A program made the position numbers and the translations under genes. The notes below the pieces were generated by a model. The model was not told the DNA's origin. It searched no databases and saw only the letters and a program-made list of their open reading frames with translations. From Xenococcus sp. PCC 7305 (GTDB taxonomy: Bacteria > Cyanobacteriota > Cyanobacteriia > Cyanobacteriales > Xenococcaceae): a stretch of 64,000 nt of DNA. Position 1 is the first letter of the stretch. The number at the start of each line of letters is the position of its first letter. Shown piece by piece: positions 9,860-18,862 of this stretch. Location of the stretch: the NCBI RefSeq assembly GCF_000332055.1, contig NZ_ALVZ01000222.1, positions 18,759 to 82,758 on the forward strand, given 5' to 3'.

Positions 9860-10444
9860 ATGACTGATTCTCAAGATATTAAAACTCTAGTAAATTGGAT
9901 GGCGGCCGATTTTAGCAATCAAGCTCAGGCTTACGCCAATCCCCCATTTTTCGCCAGTATCCGCGTCTGTATGCGTCCTTTGCCCGACGAACTTTTGGGG
10001 AGCCCCAGTTTATTCTTAGAACAGGCCTATGATTTTATGCTTACTAATCCCTATCGGGTCAGGGTATTAAAGTTCAGTATCTTAGATGATCATATAGAAC
10101 TAGAAAATTACAAGGTTCAAGAACAAGAACAATTCTTTGGGGCATCTCGCGATCGCGAACAGTTACAAAAATTAACTCCTGAGCTACTCGAAAAAATGCC
10201 TGGCTGCGATATGACCGTAAACTGGATGGGCAATCATTTTCAGGGCAAAATCAAACCCGGAAAAGCCTGCATTGTTGAGCGCAAAGGCAAAATCACCTAT
10301 CTAGACAATAGTTTTGAAATTGATCAAGAAAAACTGATTAGCTATGATCGCGGTCGAGATCCTGAAACCGATGAATTGGTTTGGGGTTCAGTCGCCGGGC
10401 CGTTTGAATTTACCCCCGTACAAAGATTTGGCAATGAGTTGTAA
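9860..10444 (+). CDS. cpcT: Phycobiliprotein chromophore lyase CpcT/CpeT family
   Basis: 194 residues, typical for CpcT. In other cyanobacteria CpcT attaches phycocyanobilin to Cys-153 of the phycocyanin beta subunit, in the cytoplasm before phycobilisome assembly. Family features seen are the N-terminal LVNWMAADFSNQAQAYANPP, the central NPYRVRVLKFSILDD, GCDMTVNW, GNHFQGKIKPGKACIVERKGK, and the terminal RDPETDELVWGSVAGPFEF. It is monocistronic, not linked to cpc genes here. The sequence does not tell CpcT from a CpeT that acts on phycoerythrin; CpcT is the better guess because it is nearly universal. Confidence 0.9.
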   Translation: MTDSQDIKTLVNWMAADFSNQAQAYANPPFFASIRVCMRPLPDELLGSPSLFLEQAYDFMLTNPYRVRVLKFSILDDHIELENYKVQEQEQFFGASRDREQLQKLTPELLEKMPGCDMTVNWMGNHFQGKIKPGKACIVERKGKITYLDNSFEIDQEKLISYDRGRDPETDELVWGSVAGPFEFTPVQRFGNEL

Positions 10445-10505
10445 ATAAATTTTCTGGGTTTTCTAAAATGGAAGTAGCCGTCTGCGACAGCAGTCTGCAT
10501 AATTA

Positions 10506-11384
10506 ATGGGGCAAACATTTGTTAAAGGCTCGATTGCTCATCCAAAGATCATGCGCTCAAATAATCAATTTAATCAATTTAACCAATTTAACAAGCTAGG
10601 ATACTACTTTATCGGAGGTCTGGTTCTGTTAATTATTTTGGCTTTCCTCAGACCATTTACGATCATAAATGCAGGGGAACGGGGTGTTGTCATGCGTTTT
10701 GGGAAAGTCCAGGACAAAGTATTCGACGAAGGCATTCATCCCATCATGCCAATCATCACTACAGTTAAAAGAATCACAGTGCGAATTCAGAAAGATTCTA
10801 TCCAAGCAGATGCTTTTTCCCGAGATTTACAAGATATTCAAACTGATATTGCGGTCAATTGGCATATTGAACCGACTACAGTAAATAGAATTTACCAGGA
10901 AGTTGGTGATGAAGAACAAATCGTCTTTCGGATTATTTCTCCTGCGGTGTCAGAAGTAGTCAAAGCCGCAACAGCCAAGAAAACGGCTGAAGAAATCATT
11001 GCCAAACGGACTGAGCTGAAACAAGAAATTGATAATCAACTCCGAGAAAGACTTGGTAGCTATGGTGTAGTGGTTGATGATGTTTCTTTAGTTAATATCT
11101 CTTTTAGTGATGAATTTGCTAAGGCGATCGAAGCTAAACAAATCGCAGAACAAGAAGCTAAACGAGCAAAGTTTGAAGCCCAAAGAGCCGAACAACAGGC
11201 TCAAGCGGAGATTAACCGAGCTAAGGGTTCAGCAGAAGCCCAAAGACTTCAGCGAGCAACCTTAACCCCAGAGTTACTCCAAAAACAAGCTATTGAAAAA
11301 TGGGATGGGAAGTTTCCCCAAGTATTGACAGGAGAAGGGGCATTGCCTTTTATTACTATTGATTCTCAAAATCTCAATAACTAA
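10506..11384 (+). CDS. Prohibitin-type band-7 (SPFH) membrane protein
   Basis: 292 residues. One N-terminal membrane helix (~30-50, YYFIGGLVLLIILAFL) is followed by an SPFH/PHB domain starting INAGERGVVMRFGKVQDKVFDEGIHPI and ending in an alanine/glutamate-rich coiled coil (~195-255). This matches bacterial prohibitin homologues, which form large ring or cage assemblies on the membrane and often modulate membrane proteases. The ATG at 10506 gives a 15-residue extension; ATG 10551 is an alternative start. Just after it, three near-identical 9-base units encode NQFNQFNQF, a slippage-prone stretch. It stands alone, followed by a repeat element. Confidence 0.88.
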   Translation: MGQTFVKGSIAHPKIMRSNNQFNQFNQFNKLGYYFIGGLVLLIILAFLRPFTIINAGERGVVMRFGKVQDKVFDEGIHPIMPIITTVKRITVRIQKDSIQADAFSRDLQDIQTDIAVNWHIEPTTVNRIYQEVGDEEQIVFRIISPAVSEVVKAATAKKTAEEIIAKRTELKQEIDNQLRERLGSYGVVVDDVSLVNISFSDEFAKAIEAKQIAEQEAKRAKFEAQRAEQQAQAEINRAKGSAEAQRLQRATLTPELLQKQAIEKWDGKFPQVLTGEGALPFITIDSQNLNN

Positions 11385-11526
11385 ACCGCGTCCACATTCA
11401 GAACTGGAGTTTTGAAATAAAGTGACAGATATCTCAAACCCTATTCCCCATTCCCTATTCCCCATTCCCTATTCCCTGTTCCCGAAACAATTACAAAAAC
11501 TACAGGGTTCAAACTAGACGCGGTTT
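11383..11526. repeat. MITE-like element with inverted ends and TTCCC-rich core
   Basis: The ends are inverted copies: AAACCGCGTC at 11383-11392 and GACGCGGTTT at 11517-11526. The similarity continues inward (GAACTGGAGTTTTG against the complement GAACCCTGTAGTTTTTG). The centre (about 11435-11482) is a tandem of CCCTATTCCCCATT-type units. No reading frame. A related half-end lies at 33526-33553. The shape suggests a small non-autonomous transposable element whose core gained STRR repeats; mobility is inferred, not shown. Confidence 0.55.
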
Positions 11527-11535
11527 AAGTAGTCA

Positions 11536-12594
11536 TTAAAGGCAATTGAGAATAATATCTCGATGCATTAAGGAGCGATCTTGGAGTGATTTAATAGTGT
11601 CAGGATTCAATGCTTGACCATGATGATAGAATTGTTGCCAAGTTTCACTAATCGTCTGCGAACTTGTTGGTAGATTTTCTAATTCCCAACCAGATAAATT
11701 TAATTCTGTCATTAATTGACTAACTTTAGGATCATAACTGAGGGCAAAACAAGGACAACCTTCAGCTGCTGCCATGATCAAACTATGTAGACGCATGCCA
11801 ATTGTCATTTTGATATTCCTAAATAGTCCTTTTAACTCTCTAGGATCGGACAAAGATAGGATTTGGCTTTGGTCTCCCAGCTTTTTTTGTAAGGATTCTG
11901 CGATCGCGAGATCTTGAAGCGGCTGAAACGGCACAATCACAATATAAGAACCTGTTGCCTTTTGAAAATCTTGCAGGGCACCCGTTAAGATTTCCAGTCT
12001 TGGTTTCGTTAATAGAGTATGGGAGCGTAACACAACAGCAACTCTTGATTCGGGTAAATCCTGGAGCGCGGCAACTTCTGTTCCCTCTAAAGACCATACT
12101 GGATCGGGGGCAATCAAAGGCGCAATCTGCCATTCCTCTAGCATCTTCGCCGAACGATAATCCCGCACACTAATACCCTCACAACCATATAAAACTTGCT
12201 TGGTGATTTTTCGGTTCCAAGATCTTCGTAACGGACCAATCCCCTGAGCCCAGGCAATAGTTTTTAATCCTTGTTGCTGTGCCAAGGCCATCAATCCCGC
12301 ATAATAGAGCGGACTCAGCATACTAGTAGCATCTTGCATCAAGCTGCCGCCACCCCAAATAAAAAGGTCAGAAGCGCGCAGTGCCTTGAGAATGGGAAAA
12401 GCTGACTTGCGATCGCAGCTAGTCACACCATATAATTTACTAGTTTGAGCGGGATTGCCGGAGAGCACTATCGGTTTGATTTGGCTTGGTAACATTTGCA
12501 GCAGAGACACCAACAACGCTTCATCTCCACCATTGCCCTTGCCATAATAACCACAGAGTATTGCCTTAATATCGCTCATATTTTCCTGAGTCAT
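11536..12594 (-). CDS. csaB: Polysaccharide pyruvyl transferase CsaB
   Basis: 352 residues from ATG 12594, which has an AAGGGG Shine-Dalgarno 4-6 nt upstream; a TTG one codon earlier is less likely. The family (PS_pyruv_trans) adds ketal pyruvate to cell-wall polysaccharide, the modification that anchors SLH-domain outer-membrane and S-layer proteins in cyanobacteria and Gram-positives. Motifs seen are the N-terminal CGYYGKGNGGDEALLVSLLQ, IAWAQGIGPL, ISVRDYRS, and the C-terminal GMRLHSLIMAAAEGCPCFAL. It is divergent from the membrane protein at 12643, with only ~48 bp between, so the two share a control region. Confidence 0.9.
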   Translation of the reverse strand: MTQENMSDIKAILCGYYGKGNGGDEALLVSLLQMLPSQIKPIVLSGNPAQTSKLYGVTSCDRKSAFPILKALRASDLFIWGGGSLMQDATSMLSPLYYAGLMALAQQQGLKTIAWAQGIGPLRRSWNRKITKQVLYGCEGISVRDYRSAKMLEEWQIAPLIAPDPVWSLEGTEVAALQDLPESRVAVVLRSHTLLTKPRLEILTGALQDFQKATGSYIVIVPFQPLQDLAIAESLQKKLGDQSQILSLSDPRELKGLFRNIKMTIGMRLHSLIMAAAEGCPCFALSYDPKVSQLMTELNLSGWELENLPTSSQTISETWQQFYHHGQALNPDTIKSLQDRSLMHRDIILNCL

Positions 12595-12642
12595 CAAACC
12601 CCTTACACTAGTAAATTATTTCTCATACTTTAACCAATAATA

Positions 12643-14394
12643 ATGCTTAGATCGCGAATCCGTTCCCTCTTAGTTAGTCCCCTACCTGAAAAATCGGATA
12701 ATCGATTATGGCGTTGGTTCTATCTCAGTCTATTGTTTGCTGTCTATATGGCCTGGGCTCCTCTACAAAAAGCACTAAGCCATGAGTATCTAGTGCAAGA
12801 TGATGCCCGACAGCATATATTTTGGATGCAGCGGTTTATTGATCCGGAGCTATTTCCCCATGATTTGCTGGCAAATTACTTTCAATCAGTGGCGCCGACT
12901 GGCTATAGCTGGCTTTATCAGGGCTTTGCTGGACTGGGAGTAGACCCAATATTACTCCATAAACTGCTGCCTCTACCGCTGATGCTCCTATCTACTGCCT
13001 ATGTTTTTGAGATTTGTTGGCAATTGTTGCGGGTTCCTTTTGCCGGATTTCTCGCAGCAATGCTACTGAATATTAGCCTATGGATGCGGGATGATGTGGT
13101 ATCCGCAACTCCTGTGGCATTTGCCTATCCCTTGCTGCTGGCATTCGTCTATTATTGGCTAAAGCGATCGCTAATTCCCAGTCTACTTGCGATCGCATTG
13201 TTGGGCAGTTTTTATCCTCAATCAGCACTAGTCGCTGGGGGATTAGCTGTGGCTAGTCTGGTTGATTTATCAACAAAAAAATTGCGCAACGTTCATAATT
13301 ATGCTCAAGTGGGGTCTGTGTTGGGGGTTTTAGTTCTAGTCCTTCTACCCTATCTGGGGCGCAATTCTGCTTTTGGGCCAGTGGTCACTGCTAGTGAAGC
13401 CAGAAATTTGGCAGCATTCTCCGTTCATGGCTGGTCGCATTTTTTCGACCCGAATCCCTGGTATTTTTGGTTTTGCGGCAAACGGAGTGGTATGTTACCT
13501 GGTGAATGGTGCAAAATCTTGCTTAAGCGAGACTTCTGGCTTTTTCCTCCGCAAATTTGGTTTGGCCTTTCGCTGCCGCTGTTGATGAAATTCCCCCAGC
13601 GTTTACCCTTAGTTCGTTTTGTTAACTCTAAAATCAATATTTTATGGCAATGGTTGTTGGTTTCTGTGATCTGGTTTGGCATCTCCCATGCTCTGATTTT
13701 TGCATTGCATCTGCCCAATCGTTACACTGCCAATTCCTGGCGACTTATTGCAGCGATCGCAGGAGCGATTGCTCTAACTATTGTTCTTGATGGACTCATT
13801 CATTGTGCCAGGATTCCTCGTTTTTCCCTATTTGCCAAAGGACTGGGAATTGTCATGCTTTTATGCCTGTTGATCTACCCGATTACTTTGCGCAATAATT
13901 TTTACTTGAAAACAGGCTATGTAATTGGGGAAGCCCCTCACATCTATGAATTTTTACAGGAACAGCCCAAAGATATTTTGATTGCTTCTTTAAATAGGGA
14001 AGCGAATAATTTACCCACCTTCGCTCAGCGATCAATATTTGTTGGTGGGGAAGGTTATTTATTGCCCTATCATCAGGGCTATTACCAAGAACTCAAGCAA
14101 CGCACCGCAGCATTAATCCATGCTCAGTACAGCACTGATTGGCGAACCGTGACTGATTTTGTAGAGGAATATGAAATTGATTTTTGGTTAATTGGTGAAT
14201 CCGCTTTTACTCTAGATGAATTGGCTCAAAACAGTTGGCTGCACAAATACCCAACCGAACTAGCGATCGCCAAAGAGACGCTCTCTAAGGGCTCAGTTCC
14301 GATTCTCTCAAATGTTTTTGACAGGTGCACTGTTGTTAAAAATAAAACATTACGCTTACTAGACACTTCCTGTTTTAGTGAACCAATTATTTAA
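12643..14394 (+). CDS. Multi-spanning membrane protein of unknown function
   Basis: 583 residues with about ten hydrophobic segments, including ~28-43, 105-120, 125-145, 160-185, 220-235 and 340-400. A short soluble loop after the first helix contains QDDARQHIFWMQRFIDPELFP, reminiscent of the acidic first loop of GT-C glycosyltransferases and of DUF6798-like proteins. A soluble C-terminal part of ~150 residues (PHIYEFLQEQPKDILIASLN) is typical of these. Divergent from csaB, so a role in cell-envelope polysaccharide handling is possible but inferred only from position. Its 3' end overlaps the convergent ctpA by 8 bases. Confidence 0.7.
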   Translation: MLRSRIRSLLVSPLPEKSDNRLWRWFYLSLLFAVYMAWAPLQKALSHEYLVQDDARQHIFWMQRFIDPELFPHDLLANYFQSVAPTGYSWLYQGFAGLGVDPILLHKLLPLPLMLLSTAYVFEICWQLLRVPFAGFLAAMLLNISLWMRDDVVSATPVAFAYPLLLAFVYYWLKRSLIPSLLAIALLGSFYPQSALVAGGLAVASLVDLSTKKLRNVHNYAQVGSVLGVLVLVLLPYLGRNSAFGPVVTASEARNLAAFSVHGWSHFFDPNPWYFWFCGKRSGMLPGEWCKILLKRDFWLFPPQIWFGLSLPLLMKFPQRLPLVRFVNSKINILWQWLLVSVIWFGISHALIFALHLPNRYTANSWRLIAAIAGAIALTIVLDGLIHCARIPRFSLFAKGLGIVMLLCLLIYPITLRNNFYLKTGYVIGEAPHIYEFLQEQPKDILIASLNREANNLPTFAQRSIFVGGEGYLLPYHQGYYQELKQRTAALIHAQYSTDWRTVTDFVEEYEIDFWLIGESAFTLDELAQNSWLHKYPTELAIAKETLSKGSVPILSNVFDRCTVVKNKTLRLLDTSCFSEPII

Positions 14395-15664
14395 CCAAGC
14401 TTTTCTGGGCTCGAACTTCCTGTCCCAAAATTTCTATTGCCTTAGAAAATTGAGGATCGTCAAGAGTTCCAATCAAATCGCGATCGCTCTGCAATTTCTT
14501 TCTTTCTGTTTCCTCTAATTCCACTACGAAATCTGGAGAAATCCCTTCTTTATTAATATCCCGACCACTGGGGGTTAAATATTTGGCGATCGTTACGGCC
14601 AAACCAGAACCATTTCCTAAACGACGTACCGACTGAACCAAACCCTTACCAAAGGTTTGGGTGCCAATTAAAATTGCTCTGTCATTATCCTGCAAGGCTC
14701 CCGACAAAATTTCACTGGCGCTAGCTGAACCGCCATCGACCAAAATAGTCAATGGTTTGTCAGTTAAAGAACTATTGTTAGCAGATTTTCGCTCTTGTTC
14801 TCCTACCCGATCAACAGTAGAGACAATTGTCCCCTCTTCTAGCCACATACGCGCAATATCAATACTTGAATAGAGCAATCCTCCGGGATTAGAACGCAAA
14901 TCCAGCACATAGCCGGTTATATCCTCTTTTTCGAGATCTTTAATCGCATCTCGCATTTCCTTGGAAGCCTGGGCACTAAATTGAGTTAGCCTAATATAAC
15001 CTACATCTCCAATGGGAGTGCTAGAAACTCGCGCACGGACAGGATGAATTTGTATTCTGGCCCTCACGATCTCGTAATCTTTAGCTGTACCCTGTCTATC
15101 GATGGTTAAGATTACACTACTACCCGGCTTGCCTCTTATCAACTTAACGGCTTCATTAACGTCCATGCCTTTGGTGTCAGTACCGTCAATTTCCTGGATA
15201 ATATCTTGAGCTAGAATACCCGCAGCAAAGGCAGGGGTATCTTCGATAGGCGAAACCACAATCAAGCGATCGCTCTCTTCATCTTTGGCAATTTGAATAC
15301 CAACGCCAGTTAATTCGCCAGAAGTATCAATTTGCATATTTTGAAATTCTTCGGGGTCCATAAATCTGGTGTAGGGATCGCCTAGCTGCTCCAACATTTC
15401 CCTAACGGCATCGTATACCTGCTCCTGGTCAGTATAAGAGCGCTCCAAATATTCTTGGCGAACTTCTTGCCAGTTGAGATTGTTAAAATTAGTATCCACA
15501 TATTGATGATTAATAATTTGCCAAACCTCATCAACCAATTCTTTGGGACTATTCTGGATATGGGCTTGACTTCGGGAAAAATGAATTCCGGCTGCGGTAA
15601 CTGCCACTGTAGATAAGGCCAACGCAGTTGCTCCAAGGAAAATTCTGCTTTTTGTAATTACCAT
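14387..15664 (-). CDS. ctpA: Carboxyl-terminal processing protease (S41 family, CtpA/B/C)
   Basis: 425 residues from ATG 15664; an upstream TTG at 15700 would add 12 residues before the signal segment. The N-terminal export signal (MVITKSRIFLGATALALS) sends it to the thylakoid lumen or periplasm. A PDZ domain (~100-185, GVGIQIAKDEESDRLIVVSP) is followed by the tail-specific protease domain with YVLDLRSNPGGLL, the nucleophile motif VDGGSASASEIL (Ser) and TFGKGLVQ (Lys) of the Ser/Lys dyad. CtpA matures the D1 protein of photosystem II. Cyanobacteria have several paralogues (CtpA, B, C) and I cannot say which this is. Confidence 0.88.
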   Translation of the reverse strand: MVITKSRIFLGATALALSTVAVTAAGIHFSRSQAHIQNSPKELVDEVWQIINHQYVDTNFNNLNWQEVRQEYLERSYTDQEQVYDAVREMLEQLGDPYTRFMDPEEFQNMQIDTSGELTGVGIQIAKDEESDRLIVVSPIEDTPAFAAGILAQDIIQEIDGTDTKGMDVNEAVKLIRGKPGSSVILTIDRQGTAKDYEIVRARIQIHPVRARVSSTPIGDVGYIRLTQFSAQASKEMRDAIKDLEKEDITGYVLDLRSNPGGLLYSSIDIARMWLEEGTIVSTVDRVGEQERKSANNSSLTDKPLTILVDGGSASASEILSGALQDNDRAILIGTQTFGKGLVQSVRRLGNGSGLAVTIAKYLTPSGRDINKEGISPDFVVELEETERKKLQSDRDLIGTLDDPQFSKAIEILGQEVRAQKSLVK

Positions 15665-15823
15665 AATTGCGAATAATGTGAATATATAGTGCCGATTCAA
15701 GAATATTTGCTTATTCTATTGTAATGATAGAGCCTACTCTAGCATATGTGTTTTCTCTAGTAATTAATAAGATTTAAGAATTACCACAAAGGTAACACAC
15801 AAAATTAAGGTGAAGTAATATTT

Positions 15824-16624
15824 ATGTCTGCATTTTACGACCCAAAACTGCAACAAAGAATAATCTTATTACAACGACAAAACCGCAAACGAGTGCAAAT
15901 TGCCATCTGGCGCTGTTTGTTGGTTAGTAGCTTAATTGCAACTGCTATAGCCATGATACTTTCACCCTACTGGCAGATCAAAAACTCTGCTCAGATTAGC
16001 CTTGAAGAAGAAATCATGGTCACGAAGTCTACGATATATTCATTGTTGAAGCTGAATTACCCTCAATCGCTCTGGACAATTTCCGGTCATCAATTAAGTA
16101 ACAAGCTCAAATCAATTTCCCCTATTGTCGATGCTGTCGTCACAAAACAACTCTTCCCCCCCCAAGTGAAGGTGAGGTTGCAAGAAAGAGTTCCTGTTGC
16201 CACGGTTTCAACTCAAGGAAAAATTGGATTTTTGGATGCTGATGGTGTTTGGTTAGACCCTATTTACTATAGCCATAGTGAAGAAAATAGCGAAGAGAAC
16301 TCGAACTTTTCGCTTCCTCAAATCAAGGTCATTAATTTTCAACCTAAATATAGTGAGACCTGGGCAGAAATTTATCGTTTATCGGCTATGTATCCAGGCA
16401 TTAAACTTTTAGAATTGCGCTGGAATGAAATTGACCAGTTGTACCTCAAAACCAATATTGGGCGGGTTTATCTAGGTTCGGATCGCTCTATTCTGACTGA
16501 ACAATTTCAAGCTTTGGCTCGTTTCCCTAAATTATCAACACAGGACAATTTAACAGATATCGATTATCTTGATTTAAGTAATCCCAAAATTCCGTTTATT
16601 CAACAAGATACTCGGGTGAAATGA
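15824..16624 (+). CDS. ftsQ: Cell division protein FtsQ
   Basis: 266 residues, AGGTGA Shine-Dalgarno before ATG 15824. A short cytoplasmic N-terminus is followed by one membrane helix (~28-46, CLLVSSLIATAIAMIL) and a POTRA domain (~70-120, KLNYPQSLWTISGHQLSNKL), then a beta domain (VKVRLQERVPVATVSTQGKIGFLDADGVWL). FtsQ links the early Z-ring to the late septal synthesis proteins. It lies directly upstream of ftsZ, the classical dcw-cluster remnant order in cyanobacteria. Sequence conservation in FtsQ is low; the call rests on architecture plus position. Confidence 0.88.
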   Translation: MSAFYDPKLQQRIILLQRQNRKRVQIAIWRCLLVSSLIATAIAMILSPYWQIKNSAQISLEEEIMVTKSTIYSLLKLNYPQSLWTISGHQLSNKLKSISPIVDAVVTKQLFPPQVKVRLQERVPVATVSTQGKIGFLDADGVWLDPIYYSHSEENSEENSNFSLPQIKVINFQPKYSETWAEIYRLSAMYPGIKLLELRWNEIDQLYLKTNIGRVYLGSDRSILTEQFQALARFPKLSTQDNLTDIDYLDLSNPKIPFIQQDTRVK

Positions 16625-16778
16625 TTCCTTGTAAGACCATACACCAAACTTATGTGTCCAATAGTTACAAAACTTTAAAGGTTTCTGGGGGTTTTTGAAA
16701 GTATCGACCATAATTGGGTGTGATTTCTTATAGTAGAAACCTTATAAACATCATAAACATCTAAAAATATTTATTCCC

Positions 16779-18089
16779 ATGACTTCTAGGCATAATTTTG
16801 AATACCCCCCAAAGTCAGAAAGCGATCGCCAAACGACAGAATCATCTTTAAAACCTGTTAATAGTTCCTATGGTAAAGTCAGTTCTCCAGCTCCTTTTCC
16901 AGTTCAAAATAATAAATTTTCCGCCAAAGAGGAAGTAAGGAGGAATAAAATTGTGCCTAGTAATGTTGCCAATATCAAAGTAATGGGAGTAGGCGGTGGC
17001 GGCTGTAACGCTGTTAATCGCATGATTGAGAGCCAAATTTCAGGCATTGAGTTTTGGGCGATTAACACTGATGCCCAGGCCCTAGAAAAGTCTGATGCTG
17101 AGCAGAAATTGCAAATTGGACATAAAATCACCAGGGGATTGGGTGCGGGGGGAAATCCCGCAATTGGGCAAAAAGCAGCCGAGGAGTCACGGGATGAGAT
17201 TGCCCATGCTTTAGAAAATACAGATTTGGTCTTTATCACCGCAGGAATGGGCGGAGGAACTGGAACCGGAGCCGCTCCCATTGCCGCAGAAGTTGCCAAA
17301 GAAATGGGTTGTTTGACTGTGGGAGTGGTAACTCGTCCTTTTTCCTTTGAAGGCCGAAGACGAACCAATCAGGCAGAAGAGGGAATTAATGCTCTGCGGA
17401 GTCGAGTTGACACGATGATTGTAATTCCCAACAATCAATTGTTAACAGTGATTTCTCCAGAGACACCAGTTCAGCAGGCTTTCCAGGTGGCTGATGATGT
17501 TTTAAGACAGGGCGTCCAGGGGATTTCCGATATTATTACAATTCCTGGCTTAATTAATGTTGATTTTGCTGATGTGAGAGCTATTATGGCTGATGCCGGT
17601 TCAGCTCTGATGGGAATTGGGGTAGCATCGGGTAAATCTCGCGCTCGCGAAGCTGCGATCGCAGCAGTTTCTTCTCCTTTATTAGAATCTTCGATTTATG
17701 GGGCTAGAGGAGTTGTCTTAAATATTACTGGTGGTTATGATTTGACTCTCCATGAGGTTAATGCCGCAGCAGATAGTGTTTATGAGGTAGTTGATCAAGA
17801 TGCCAATATTATCTTCGGTGCAGTGATCGATGACAGTATGGACGGTGAAATACGAATTACTGTGATTGCGACTGGATTTACGGGAGATTCAGAAGAAGAG
17901 GAGATTCCTGGTCTGGAGGATGGACCCCAAGTATTTGCCGAGTCAGCCAAGCGGAATCAAGTCAAGCGCAATTCTGGGGTTAGGATTACAGAACGTCGTG
18001 AGGAGAGCAAAAAACCTGAACCGCGGCGGGATAATAATCGCATTGAAATTCCTGACTTTTTGCAAAAAAGACGTTTTCCCAAAAACTAG
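16779..18089 (+). CDS. ftsZ: Cell division GTPase FtsZ
   Basis: 436 residues. It polymerises into the Z-ring that positions division. The GTPase domain starts ~65 ([19 protein letters not shown]) and shows the tubulin signature [12 protein letters not shown] and the T7 loop [20 protein letters not shown]. An N-terminal extension of ~60 residues is typical of cyanobacteria. The C-terminal linker is charged ([19 protein letters not shown]) and the conserved tail [14 protein letters not shown], the docking site for membrane tethers such as SepF or ZipN/Ftn2, is intact. A TATAGT hexamer at 16729-16734 is a possible -10. ftsQ lies 154 bp upstream. Confidence 0.98.
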   Translation: MTSRHNFEYPPKSESDRQTTESSLKPVNSSYGKVSSPAPFPVQNNKFSAKEEVRRNKIVPSNVANIKVMGVGGGGCNAVNRMIESQISGIEFWAINTDAQALEKSDAEQKLQIGHKITRGLGAGGNPAIGQKAAEESRDEIAHALENTDLVFITAGMGGGTGTGAAPIAAEVAKEMGCLTVGVVTRPFSFEGRRRTNQAEEGINALRSRVDTMIVIPNNQLLTVISPETPVQQAFQVADDVLRQGVQGISDIITIPGLINVDFADVRAIMADAGSALMGIGVASGKSRAREAAIAAVSSPLLESSIYGARGVVLNITGGYDLTLHEVNAAADSVYEVVDQDANIIFGAVIDDSMDGEIRITVIATGFTGDSEEEEIPGLEDGPQVFAESAKRNQVKRNSGVRITERREESKKPEPRRDNNRIEIPDFLQKRRFPKN

Positions 18090-18096
18090 TGCCGCT

Positions 18097-18200
18097 GTAA
18101 TGAGTAATAAGTAATGAGTAATAAGTAATTAGTATTTAGGCGTTGGGGACTAGGAACATCCAAATTTAACCTAAAACCTAACACCTAAAACCTAAAACCT
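18097..18200. repeat. STRR short tandem repeats (GTAATGA / CCTAAAA types)
   Basis: Between ftsZ and scpB lie two tandem families: GTAATGA/GTAATAA units at 18097-18133 and CCTAAAA/CCTAACA units at 18167-18200. Heptanucleotide short tandem repeats of this kind are a known feature of cyanobacterial intergenic DNA. They shorten the space for the scpB ribosome-binding site, which is not evident. Confidence 0.8.
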
Positions 18201-18208
18201 TTTTTTCC

Positions 18209-18685
18209 ATGAAACTAGCAACGAAAATCGAGGCAATTCTCTATATCAAAGGACAACCTCTATCTTTAGATGAGCTTGCTGCTTGTTTAGAATGTGAACG
18301 GGCAGAAGTTGAAGATGGTCTGATTGATTTAATGAATGACTATGCCCATCGAGATACGGCGCTAGAAATCTTGGAAACTAACCTAGGCTATAGCTTGCAG
18401 CTAAAATCGAGCTATAGTACTTTGCTTCAGGCATTAATCCCCACAGAATTGGGAAAAGGTGCCTTACGAACTTTAGCCGCGATCGCATTAAAAAATCCTA
18501 TTCTGCAAAATGAATTAATCGAATTAAGAGGTAGTAGTGCTTACCAACAAGTAGCAGAATTAGTGGAACAAGACTTTATCAGTAAAAAACCCCAGGCCGA
18601 TGGCCGGTCATATTGGCTGGAAGTTACCGATAAATTCCACCAATATTTTGAGATTGACCAATTGCAATTGATCGATCAAGTATAA
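18209..18685 (+). CDS. scpB: Segregation and condensation protein ScpB
   Basis: 158 residues, two winged-helix domains as in ScpB. Seen are the opening KLATKIEAILYIKGQPLSLDELA, the middle LIPTELGKGALRTLAAIALKNPI and the RGSSAYQQVAELVEQDFI segment that corresponds to the second winged helix. ScpB pairs with the kleisin ScpA and SMC to condense and segregate the chromosome. scpA is not adjacent, unlike in Firmicutes. No Shine-Dalgarno is visible because a CCTAAAA repeat array ends just before the ATG. Proximity to ftsZ fits a division/segregation neighbourhood. Confidence 0.9.
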   Translation: MKLATKIEAILYIKGQPLSLDELAACLECERAEVEDGLIDLMNDYAHRDTALEILETNLGYSLQLKSSYSTLLQALIPTELGKGALRTLAAIALKNPILQNELIELRGSSAYQQVAELVEQDFISKKPQADGRSYWLEVTDKFHQYFEIDQLQLIDQV

Positions 18686-18713
18686 AGTTCTTAAGGGTTA
18701 TGATGACTTTACT

Positions 18714-18769
18714 GTCCCCTGTTCCCCGTTCCCTATTCCCTGTTCCCCGTTCCCCGTTCCCTAGTTCCC
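18714..18769. repeat. STRR short tandem repeat (GTTCCCC/ATTCCCT type)
   Basis: Tandem heptamers such as GTTCCCC, GTTCCCT and ATTCCCT fill much of the gap between scpB and the replication protein gene. The same unit forms the core of the element at 11383-11526. Confidence 0.8.
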
Positions 18770-18862
18770 AAAATCCATAAATAGTGTTTTTTGTTTAAAT
18801 TTACGTTACATTACGCTATATCTAGTGTTATCATACAGACCCGAAGATGAAATGGTGTAAGT

